Positions 11,100 through 21,791 of a DNA stretch of 64,000 nucleotides are shown here, one piece after another. The stretch is from Russula earlei. Its lineage: Eukaryota; Basidiomycota; Agaricomycetes; Russulales; Russulaceae. Position 1 is the stretch's first letter; every line of letters starts with the position of its first letter. The stretch covers positions 1-64,000 of the forward strand of contig JAGFNK010000116.1 of NCBI GenBank assembly GCA_025769875.1, written 5' to 3'. The notes under the pieces are model-generated. The model did not search any database. It saw only the letters and a list, made by a program, of their open reading frames with translations, and was not told the DNA's origin. Made by a program: the position numbers and the translations under genes.

Positions 11100-14000
11100 T
11101 TGAATCTCATAACATGGAACCTGGAATCCAAAAATTGGTCCTGACAATGACGGCAGCCTATCAAAGAACATCCTTGGTCATGATCCAACATTCAGCAGGG
11201 GCTGCCGCAAGCGCAAGGCTAAAGATGATGATAGCTGTGTAGCAAAGGGTCTATCGTTCAACAAAAAGTGTAGAGGACGATAGTCCACCAAAAGGATCTT
11301 CACTTTCCAGGTATAGCTCGTTGGCTGTCTCGCAAGGCTGTCCAGGGTAATTCTTTAGTACATCGTCACACCGTGTCCCGCTGTAAGGCAGGCATCCCAT
11401 TCCAGCCCTGCGTCATTGCTCTCGACTCTCTTTCATTGCGTACCGGTTCCACCTCTGCTGCCCAGCCAGCTCTCGACCCTCTTTCATCGCATTGTCTCGC
11501 CGTGACCACTAAGATGCACTCTGCTGCCTTTCACTGTCGTCACCACAGTCGGATGTGAGGGCTCAGTGCCCTGATGATTTCCATCATCATTGCTTCACGG
11601 ACCCTTCGTACACTACTCCTCAGTTTCTGTCTTGCTATGAATTCGGACTCCCTAGTTACTTGGCCTCTGACTCCGTTTGTTCCCTTTGACTCGCTTGTTA
11701 CTGATCGGTTTCATTTACCTGAGTCAACGATACTGTTCCAGATTCGTACTTACACCTCATTTCGCAGCTCATCGCTCTGGCTCGTCTTGTTCCACATCCA
11801 TGTATCGCACTCCCAACTCACATCTTTCTGTCTCCCCAATCCCCCAATATCCCCCTCTCTCATAGATCGCATCTCGTATGTAAACACTCTAGTTATGCCT
11901 CGGAACAAGAGACCTGTTTTGTCCCTTCTTTTGTGTGTGTTTTCGCAAACTCAGCAAGCCGCCGCCCACTGCCTTCAACACAGACTTGGTTCTTAGTGGG
12001 AAAATACAAACAAGATTCAATTATAAGAATGCTAACTATATTATTTGGCTCGAGTAAAATTGTAGCAAAATGTAAACCCCAGATCTTCGGGTTGAGCTTA
12101 ATCTGTGTGGTCAGTCTCTGTCATCGAGGTGAATTGATCCCCATCGGGTGCGATTGATCCCCATCGGCCGATTATCGCCATGTAATGAGTAGACCGTTCC
12201 TATTTAAAATTTGGTGTCATATTTGTGGATGCACTTTATGTCTCGATTTATTCAATATAAATCCATGTATTAACATACGCCATTGTGTTAAGTTTATCTG
12301 AGTCTGCTAAGGCTAAATTGATCGGGCAAATTAAGTGTATATGATCCCCCTGGTGATTCGGGGCGACTCATGTTGCATCTTAGGTTACATAACTTGGGAA
12401 CTGAGCTGCCCTCTCTTAAGCATTTGACTAAGTTCTAATTGTTTGGGTTGACATATTTACAATAATGCAATGCATGAGGAGAGGGCAACAAATCAATCAA
12501 TTGTTTTAAAATAATTTGTAATCTGAGCTGAGTCAATTCAGCGGTCAATATATTTCACCTTTATTGACCACTGAGTTGAGTTTTAGTGGACTGGACTTAT
12601 CCATTCCTGTCCGTCGTGTGCGGGTTCTCAAGACAAGATCTCAAGGGTCGTGAGCCCGCTGGTTGTGAAACTCATGTGACTTGTACCCGCACCTGCACCT
12701 CCCCTCTCCTCATCCATCCAACGTCGTCACCCCTTTCTTCTCATTCTCATTCTCCTTCCCTCTCACGCTCTACTCTCGACGTCATCACCACTTCGTTCCC
12801 CTCCATACGACCCGGGAACAGCGACATCGACTCAGTTCGATCTCTCGCTCGACGTCACTCGCCTCGCCGCCTACGTCGGTCTTGGAGTCGGAGCTCGGCT
12901 CTTCCACGCATCGACTCACGGCCCGACATTGCCGCCGTCCAAGCCCCCCACGTCGTCTCTCCACATCCATCCTCTAGTGTAACGTGACCAATCCCGCTGG
13001 CCGGGAAATCCACATCACATGTACCCGCACCCTTGCACCTCCCACGCGTCTCTCTAGCTGCCTTTCATCCTCCACCACCCACGTCATCGCTCCCGCCCGT
13101 CGCCTTTCAAGCGGGCCCTCGTTGTGCCGTCGCCTTTCATCACCCTTCCATCTCCTCTCGCCACTTCTTTCACCGTCGGATCGCCCATCTCGGCTCAAGC
13201 CCCACGCCTCCTCCCACTTGCCTTGCGCGCGTCTCAGTCGCCGTCGCCACCACCGCTGGACGCCTCGTGCTTTCCCCTTCCGTCGCCTCGATGCCGTTCC
13301 TTGGAGCAGCAGTAAAAGAATTCAAACGTTTCGGGCTACAAGGTACGATATCTCGGTCTGACTTCCCTTACGATCGCCCCTGTCTTCTTTCACTTTACCA
13401 CCGGCTTTGTTCTCCTTTTACCTTACGATACACTACTACACTCCGCAGCCTCGAATCCCTTTCATCGCGCGTACACGCCCCAGCTCGCCTGACACCATCG
13501 CGTCTCACCGCACCGTCTCGCCCCGAATGTCCCCCTCTCTCGTAGTTCGCATAAAAGGACTCTAGTTATGCCTCAAAATACAAGAAGTTTTTGTGAACCT
13601 CTCCGTCTGTGGGCTTTCGTGATTCCCTGCGAGCCGACGCTCGCTGCGTCGCTCGACATCTCCTCTCCTTCCTCCAACTGTGGTCATTCCTTTCTCTCCC
13701 CTTCTCTCTTCCCTCTTCCATTGGCCTGCTCTTGGGCAGAAGACTACTGCCTTGGATTACCGTTCAGCCACACGAACTCAGCGTGCCCCAACCTGGCTCG
13801 CTACACTAGTTCCTTTTTTTTGCATCATTCCTTCCGCCTTTTTCGTCATTATGCTCTCGCCCGTCGTCGACTCCCTTTCATTGAGTTCTCGCCCCTCTGT
13901 GATTGTCTATGAACTATCGACCTCGCCCCGCCATGAGTGTACGCACAGACCCGGATGACGCGTTCACTGTCGTCATCGCCCCTCGATCCGAGGGCTCGCT

Positions 14001-14400
14001 GCCCATATCGCCTCGCCCTTTCGTCAATGACCGTACCACCCCACGCTCGCAGACATGAAGGAGTAGGATTCCCATGTGGTTGTCTTCTCATTCATGTCTT
14101 TTGATCACCTAGTTCTCTTTTACCTTTTGCCACAGTACTTAAGGACCAGTAGCTACCATCTCGCATAGAAGTCTTTTGGAAGTCTGAAGAAGTTTCGTGC
14201 CCGCATCTCCCCTTTCACTTCCGTCTGCCTGCGTGGACAATTCCTTCGAAAACACACGCTCTCTCTCCCTCGCGCGCGCACCTTCGAAGCATCAAGCGTC
14301 GCACTTCGGGTAACACCTTGCTCTCGGTTCATCCTCTGTTGCCACGTTTTCGACCGTTTAGACCTGGTTTGAACTGAACCAGATATAATAAATCTGAAAT
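11100..14400. repeat. pyrimidine-rich repetitive DNA, no gene supported
   Basis: Long CT-rich plus-strand sequence with Ser/Pro/Arg-rich chance frames. It contains diverged copies of one another. The end of 11390-11960 (CTCTAGTTATGCCTC at about 11888) recurs at about 13560. A block starting CCCGCTGG...ACCCGCACC recurs at about 12655 and 12995. A segment ending GTGCCCC-A-CCTGGCTCGC near 13780 recurs near 21145. The 13-kb copies keep CpG while the 11-kb copy has TpG/CpA instead. No splice-supported protein was found. Confidence 0.4.
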
Positions 14401-14599
14401 ATTAATATTACAAGCAAAACTAAGTGCTAATAAAACCCGCCCACCCTCGCCACGGGTACGGGTTTGTGAAGGGTCACACATTTCGGCGGGTTGAAATATA
14501 GGTAGACCGTTTCGTCTTCTTGCTTGCCTTGCAGTATTTCTGCATCATTAATTCCTGGAATGGCTTGACTTCCCGTCTCGAGGGCCATGGCATCGCGGC

Positions 14600-15885
14600 T
14601 TCCAGGAGTTGCGCGGTGGTTAGATGATCAAAAATTACTATAAAAGGCAATTGGGTCGGCAAGATAATCGGGGCTTCAATCACCCGTGTAAATGACACCA
14701 AAGTATTTTCTAAATCACTTATTTAATGACTTATTTATTATGTATCTTGAAAATAAATTACAATACAAATAAAGATTTTCTATTGTAAGGATCAGCAGAA
14801 GACAAGGCCGCTAGAATAGGCGGCGGTGCAAGTCTGAAGGGACATGGTGCAAGGGAGGTGGTGGCATCTGAAGGAGGGGGGCTCCGAGGGGGCTTCCGAG
14901 GGAGGGGGGTTTGAGACGGTGGTTCCCTGAGGGCACATGTGCGCACATTCATGGTGGCAGATGTTGCATCAGGCTTGGCACGCTTGCCCGACCATTTGCC
15001 CCCGGCGTACAGATCATCGTGAACATGGTGGCACTTTCCCTTAGCAATGCCAATGCTTTGCGCTGTAAGTCCCCACACATTGGGGAGACTGGTCCGTTGT
15101 TTTGGGCCCCATTTGACACCCATACACTTGGCTGTCTCTGTCCACGTATGCTGATTGGGCGCAATTACCTCCTTATCGGGTAAGACCTTGAAACCTTAAT
15201 TGCGGCTGCCAAACTGTATTTGGTGGCCCAGGCGGCCTCGACGATCTCCACTGATTGATTAGTATCCTCATATTGTCTGAGAATGGTAGGCATGTCCACA
15301 TATGATTTGATGACTATTTGGCAATGGCAACCTGTCTTCTTGATCTCAGATCTCTGTGTGCAATCGGGGCGCTTCTTTACATAACACAAAGCTCCTCCGG
15401 ATAGTTGGCAGGAACAGACGAAAACTTTTTTTGTCCATCCCTGCCCATGCTTGGTGCTGGATGTAATCAATTCAATTGCATGAGCCAGTTCTTCTTGCCG
15501 GTGCCATGCATCAAAATCGGCTGCTGTTGGCCATTCCATGGGGTATCCGCCATGCTTCCAGTCATAATTAAAATCTCCCCTCTTTCCAGAATCGGCAATG
15601 ATCTTTGAAGGGGCATGCCTGAACTTTAAACGTTGTGTCGTGCAAGGGGCACTCGGGCCGGAAGTGGCAGATGGAGCAGATGGGGAAGATGATGCGCCGG
15701 CCAATCAGAAACAGGATAACATTTGTTTTTGATTTGGTAGGGAAAAAGGTAAGTAGTTATGCTACTGTTAACTCGCTTATATGTGTAATTTAATGCATGA
15801 TTGAACCCCCAATTTCCTTGCTGACACAATCGCCTTTTATGGCAATTCTTGATCATCCAACCCACCGCTAAAAGTCAAAAGCTGC
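14600..15885 (-). mobile_element. TIR element with Cys/His-rich frame, copy 1
   Basis: The ends are inverted repeats. The left end (from about 14600) carries GGTGGTTAGATGATCAA...ATAAAAGGCAATTGGGTCGG. The right end (to about 15885) is the inverted counterpart, ending CCAACCCACCGC. A homologous element is at 60800-61660. Inside, on the minus strand, is a frame related to the one in copy 2. No clear target duplication was found, so boundaries are approximate. Long imperfect TIRs without a catalytic core suggest a non-autonomous element. Confidence 0.6.
14758..15704 (-). pseudogene. zinc-finger-like transposon protein, frameshifted
   Basis: 15704-15165 reads an Ala/Ser/Pro-rich start, then WPTAADFDAWHRQEE, KVFVCSCQLSGG, KKRPDCTQRSEIKKTGCHC and IVIKSY. 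The Cys spacing (CSC...C...CHC) resembles the FAR1/WRKY-GCM1-type finger at the N-terminus of MULE-like transposases. By comparison with copy 2, a small deletion near 15185 shifts the frame; the downstream frame (KVLPDKEVIAPNQ, then MGVKWGPKQRTSLPN) continues to about 14900. No DDE/D catalytic region exists in either copy. The DNA-binding role is inferred only from the finger. Confidence 0.45.
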
Positions 15886-16129
15886 TTCCAGGCATTCAGG
15901 ATACGACTTGACCATCATTTAACTCCTGAGTCCCTTTTTTTGGGATCTCACCACACAATGACTTTACTATGAAAGAAGGGGTATGTGAAGCAACACCACG
16001 TGATTCCCAGATGCAGCAAAGCAATTGATTGAACCTCGACCTAACATGCTTGTACCTGGACCACAGTGTCACCACGCTTTGCCTTGGAGCTCATGCTCTA
16101 GTCCTTCAACATCAGTAAAGATGGATTTT

Positions 16130-19090
16130 AGTTTCCATTGGTTTCTCACCTCAGGAAACTGAAAGAAAGCAGGGAAACCAGGAGACTGGGTGTTACTGAC
16201 GTTGCAGCCGTAAGAGCGTTAGCTCAAGGTTCAGTGGGGCCAAGTCCCTGTGACTTAGTTCAAGGGTTCAATGGGGCCGGCTCAAAGAGACCGGATCAGA
16301 GGTTTAGCGTCTCAAGGCTGAGTCAGACAATGACTCAGTCCACTGACAGAGTCGATCTCCTGGTTTCACAGAAGAGGAGGACGATGAGAGAGAAGCAGAG
16401 GAGGAAAAAGGAATACAAGGGTTCCTTGAGGTGTGCTTAGGTCAAGCAAGATGTAAGCCAGCACAAGCAAGTTGTGATTGAGAGAGTGTACAGGGCAAGG
16501 GATGCGACAGGAAATGGGACAAAGCTAAGCTTGGGGCATTCCCCAGCTTTTACAGGCGCTTAAATACTGTATGTAGCGAGGCTGTACAGTACTATAAGCA
16601 GAACAATAGATAAAGGCGAGTCAATAGCAAAAGTAACTCGACAATATGTTAAGATCCTGTGAGATCTTAGTACCGACTCATTTAGTGAAAGAGTTGCTTG
16701 ATATAGTTCAAGCACTAGACTTCGAACCCTTTGATATTATCTCAGGAAGATTGGATGTAGAAAAGAGAAGGGGCCTCTTTCAGTTAGAGTCTGCACTACA
16801 ATTTGGTTAGATCAGTAGACAAGATGATTGTCTTGTTAAAAGTGTAAGTCGAGCGTAAGGCTCGACTTCTTGGTACCACAGACTATTTATACGATATCTC
16901 GATAACTGCTGATCCGATTCGTACGAAACTCGGGGTGCACATAGCTGAGAACCAGTAGTATCCAAATACAGAAAGCGCAATTCAAGAATCTTAGAAATGA
17001 CTCACGCGTGAGTCATTCTTTCCTAGTATCAGTCATGAATCAATAAGCAGTGAGTAAGCTCTTACTGATCAGGATCAGTAAGCAATCACTAAGCCAGACA
17101 GGATCAGTAAGCAATCAGTAAGTGACCACTAAGCCAGATCAATAAGCAGACATATGAGTAATCACAGATGAGTCAGCAAAACAGATGACAGTCAGAGAAC
17201 AAGAGAATCTTAACACAATAGGTGAAACACAATAAGTGGCCATCAACATCAAGGGATGAAACGGTAACCGAGGGAACAAGGGTGGCAAGAGAGAACAACA
17301 AATGAAAGAACCTATGGGTGAACCAACAAGGGGTTAGATTACAACACTGGGAAACCCATGTCTGGTTTCCCGGAAACAACCTGAGAGTATCTTTCATGGA
17401 AACCTAAGAAACTAACAGAAACCTGTTGAAAGTATGGAAACTGGTAGAACCATAGTATAGTAGGAAAAAAATCACTGAAAATGGTCAGAAATAGGGTATA
17501 TGTCATTTCTACTTGTAATTGGAAGTTGATTCGAGCTGGTACAGATCTAAGCCTTGAGGGGACTCTCAGGTATATACTGTCACCGACCCACCAACTGTGC
17601 AGCTTACTTAAGGAACCTAGCACTCGGTCAGTCACACATAGTCACCAGACATGTAATGAAAACCTTGAAGCAGCTGTTTGAACTTTACATTGTTGATGAG
17701 ACAGGTAAAAACACTGCAATTGGAGGTTGGGGGGGGGGGAGCAAGGTAAAAAAGACAATGTAATATTGTGTGCATACAGGAATTAACTAAACACTTGATG
17801 AGCAAGGTCCAGGACGACCAACACACCGCCCAGCTGGCCCTGCCCATCATGCCATGCTCGATCTCAAAGATCATCTCCCTTGAAGGACGATGCACAGCTT
17901 GTCGAGCATGAAAAATCCCTCCACACTGAAAGACACCTGTTGTCATGCAAGGCAGACCTTCATAGCTGTATCAATGCCGTGGTCCTAGGTGTGCTGTCTC
18001 TGTGAGAAAGGGGTAAGAAAAGTGAGCACAGAAAAGAACTTGAACAAAATGCACATGGAGTGCCATCGTTGTGGTGGAGGTCATGACTGTTGTGTTGTGA
18101 TTGGGAGTGGGGACCTGTGCCAGCTCGTGCACTGCATCGATGCCCAGCTGCCCTTGCCCGCCAACTAGACACAGAATGAAAATGGGTCATCAGGGGATGG
18201 TGATGCCATGGGCACACCAGACTCCTGGTCCAACGGTGTACTGGACATTGTCGCCATGCTTGGGGAAGGGGCAAGCAGCATGGTGGAGGTGGTGTGGGAC
18301 AAGTGGACGGGCCGCTGGTTTGCAGAGCAAGATGATCATCACGCACAAGGGCCTGCTGAAGCAGCTCATGCATGAGCTCGCGTTCCTCTCTGGCCTCAGG
18401 CACACAAACCTTCCTTCAGGGACTGACAAAAAACATGGCAGTGCAAATAGTTGCTGTGAGATCCTGCACTTGGCTGATCACTTGCCGTCTGGCCACCCCA
18501 GCCCAAACACATCATGGGGAGGGAGTACACCATCTGTGCGGATGTATGGTTGTCAGGGCTTGAGGATGAGGATGGCTTGGAGACATGTGATTAGCCAAGG
18601 ATGCCGATTTGAAGCACCAACTTGAACTCTACCATTCTGCATGACATCTCTCCAAAAACATGAGGAAGGGGAAAACATCAAATGGGTATATTCTGACAAA
18701 AAAAAAACATGGATGGATTCACATTAATCACTACTTTTACCCCCCATTTGAAAGAAATCAAGATCATCATTTTCAGTGTGTCTACAAATTCTGACTGAGT
18801 GCTAGGTACCTTAAGTAAGCTGCATGGTTGGTGGGTTGGTGACAGTACAGATCAGCATGGAATGCAGATATCATCAAGGCATCAGCATGATGAAGGGATT
18901 CATTGTCACCATTATTGTCTGCACATTCCAGTGCAAGGTACCAGCGTTGCTCACTCAGATGGTCAATGTGACCATAGAAAACTTGAATTGTTTTCCAGTG
19001 TGCTTCATGATGTCTACCAGGTTTCCCAGTTTCTGGGTTTTCGGTTTCTGGAAACTGGGAAACCAGCAGAAACCAACAAAAACCCGGGAA
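16130..19090. repeat. old repeat with eroded inverted ends, interrupted by an LTR
   Basis: Sequence around 16140-16190 and 17352-17640 matches, inverted, 18785-19085. Shared stretches include GGAAACTGGGAAACC-like tracts and CACCGACCCACCAACTGTGC / its complement. The repeat was present before solo LTR family 2 inserted at 16191. The interior (17640-18780) has only weak frames. A minus-strand frame at 18403-17960 has Pro/His/Arg-rich composition with no recognisable domain. Confidence 0.45.
16191..17346 (-). mobile_element. solo LTR, family 2, copy A
   Basis: The 1156-bp unit reads TGTTACTGACG at its left and GATTACAACA at its right, flanked by the perfect duplication CTGGG (16186-16190, 17347-17351). 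Strand is assigned by comparison with the opposite-orientation copy at 52639-53231. Copy A holds an extra ~560 bp relative to that copy, including a palindromic stretch with repeated CAGTAAGC/GCTTACTG motifs (17040-17140) like those in family 1. No internal retrotransposon genes adjoin it. Confidence 0.85.
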
Positions 19091-19362
19091 TTTTGTGGTT
19101 TGCTGATGAATACTGCACCTCATAACGTTATAACACACGTAAGTTACTTCTCTCCACTGTTAGCGCGCTCGTTGGTGAACAATTTGACTCATTCATATGG
19201 TGAACATGAATAGCGAGACACGCGACCGGCAACGCAACCAAATTAAATAATTAATTGTTTCGCGCTAGCTAGCAGCCCTCCAAGCCCGAGCTCCGTTCGC
19301 TCAGCTCAGTCGCGCATACACCCTAACCTCTCTATCCCATTCCCACTACCTCCACCCAAGCT

Positions 19363-20621
19363 ATGGTTCACGGCAAGGGGTTGCACCGAGATGACCCGCC
19401 CCCGTTCGAGCCTCTCCCAGACAACCCATTCAGCCGCCAGAGCCAGATCGTCTGGCACGACGCCTACGCGCGCTGCATTCGGCTCTTCTTCTGGGCGGTC
19501 GGCCGCCAACCCCCACCCGGCGCCGCCTCGTACGACATGTGCTCGCGGATGCTCGGACACCTCGTCCTTGAGGCGCCCACGGAGCGCGGACGGGACTGGG
19601 CATCCAAGAAGATCCTCAACTGCCTGGACGAGCACGCCCTCGCGCGCCTCGCGCAAAAATACATATTCACCTTCGTCGCCGCCTGTGCGTCACCTTCCCT
19701 TTTTCCATTATCCCCGCGTTCGCAGGCTCTAAAAAAAAAGGATCGAAAAAAAAAAAGTCAAGGCTTCCGCAGGTCGGTCGTTTTCGAGCGGCGGAGGCTC
19801 GTCCCTCTCTACGCCCGGCGGCGAAGTGCCGGCATTTTTGGATTACGAGGAGAAGCGTGCGCTCGTGCGTCCCCTCGCTTCTCTCCCTGCCCTGCATCCA
19901 CGGTGATAGATCCCCAGATCTGCGGGCCGTCCCATGGATGACCTGATTCCAGGCGTTAGAGCGCGACGCGGGCACGTGTGCGATCACTGGCGCGTTAAGA
20001 CCGTCCTCGGCGATGGGCCCGACGGCGCGTGATGTTTCGCTCGAACTGACGCCCATCATCCCTGCTTCGGTCGACATTCGCACGCTCTCCCGCTACGCCG
20101 GTCTCTCGAGCGACGATCCGCTCTGCGAGTCCTCGCCGCGTTTCTACTCCCTCGAGAACATGCTCACCCTCGAGCACGATGTGTCGGTCGAGTTTAAGAG
20201 CCTGAACGTCTGGTTGGAAGGGACCGTACGTCGTCCAACGTTTGTTTGGCCCCTGATTCAGCCTGTGCTGTTCTTCCTCCCTTTATTCTTTCTCCTTGAC
20301 TCAACCCCTTGAAGCTGAGCAGTCCTCGATTGGCAGGAGCATAATGGCCAATATGAGATCGTCACATGGCACCCTCACACACTGCCGGCATCCCGCCGAT
20401 GTGCGATCACGTTCAGGACCGCAAATCACAAGATGCGACCGCTCCCTTCTGTGCATTATCTCCGCTTGCATGCTGCGTGCGCACGTGTGGCCCATAAATC
20501 CGGCGCCGCAACGTATATTGACGAGCTCGCGAAAGATATTGCGCGATTAACAGTACTGGCGGAGGACGGGTCATCTGCGAGCGTCCTTGCCGCGGCCTTA
20601 GCCAGAGTAGTGGCCATATGA
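19363..20621 (+). CDS. HNH_2-type fungal protein, catalytic His apparently lost
   Basis: Four exons join in frame to 323 codons: 19363-19684, 19773-19864, 19953-20225 and 20337-20621. Introns have GTGCGT or GTACGT donors and CAG acceptors. The N-terminal region (YARCIRLFFWAV, LVLEAPTERGRDWASKKIL) and C-terminal region (LPSVHYLRLHAACARVAHKSG, YIDELAKDI, LAEDGSSASVL) follow the Agaricomycete proteins that carry a central HNH_2 (PF13391) domain. The centre reads GTCAITG (residues 145-151), LELTPIIPAS (~168-177), FYSLENMLTL and LEHDVSVEF. The family's catalytic His in the HIIP motif is replaced (TPIIP), while Asn207 and His213 remain. A nuclease activity is therefore doubtful. The biological role of the family is unknown. 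Confidence 0.75.
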
Positions 20622-21780
20622 CAGAAAGTCGTAATTCCCTGTTGGTGGATATCCGATCTTCGGTGTCTATTGCTCTTTTCTTGGATGACCATTCGTTGTT
20701 ACCCCTTTCACTGGTTTTCTTGTTCGTAATACATTATACTGACGATACTTACCCATGCTATGCCTCGCATGTGAGCATCAGCGCGTGATCGTCACTACAA
20801 GTGAAGTGCCCTTAGATCCCAAAGCTAATGGGTGTTGCTGGTTCAGTTGATCCGGGGTCGTGTTTTTTTTTTGCCATTCTAATACCCCAACCTCATCCCG
20901 AAGAAATGTGAGTGGAGCAAATGCCGAGCCAACTTGAAATGTGGCAATCTCAGCTTGCTACCATTCTCGTTCCGGAGCTTTTCAACAGCGTCCCCAAGTC
21001 TCTATCAGTATGCCCCCTTTTCGCCTGCATGATGCCGCCGGGTCGTCCTCTCCACTCCTGTGTGATACTCAAGTCTCAGCTGTCTTTCTTGGCCTGTATT
21101 GTCCTCTGGTCTCTCCGTTTTCAATCCTGTCGCATGAACTCAAGCGTGCCCCCACTTGGCTCGCCGCAACACACATGTGTGACATTCACACTCCTTCTGC
21201 GAAGGATTCAAACGCTTTCCCATGGGATCGACAGAAAGCTTGTCCCTCAGGCACCTCTCAGACTCCCATCCATTCTGCATTCTGAAACATGGGGTCCGCG
21301 TTGTTTCTAAACAAGCTCACTCCGATCTAGCAGAGTGTCACGGTGCCATCTCCTGTGGCTCTTCTCCCTGACGAAGCAGTCAATGAACTCCGCGATGAAG
21401 GCAACGGCGTCAACTTTGATAATGCCTCCTTCATCGTCGCGTGACCCATGGCTCTCTTCACAATCAAAGCACCGCGCATTTCCGGCTGCCTCGGTGCTAT
21501 CCTGATTATGAAAACATTATCCTCGCTCGAACACCCGTCGTTCTGTCATTTTGCGCAAGCTCGGCGAGAAAGGGGACGTTAACATGTCAACATCGTGTGC
21601 AAAAGTATCTCCATCATCCCGTGCGACTCCGTTCTCCTGACAACGGATTCTCTTTACTGCTGCTGTTAGTTAAAACTTGCGATAACTGTCATTCCTTTTG
21701 CAAGAAATGTAATTATATGCGTTGTAAGTAGGGAGATATCTTTTAATCATGGCTTAGCGCCAGAAACCAACTCGAATGTC
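20622..21780. other. intergenic, repeat-related, no gene supported
   Basis: The stretch includes a CT-rich piece (20960-21200) related to that at 13.7 kb, sharing AGCGTGCCCC-A-CTTGGCTCGC. The remaining frames are short and lack splice support. It separates the HNH gene from the convergent 3' end of the NACHT-WD40 gene. Confidence 0.4.
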
Positions 21781-21791
21781 ATATTAACCGC

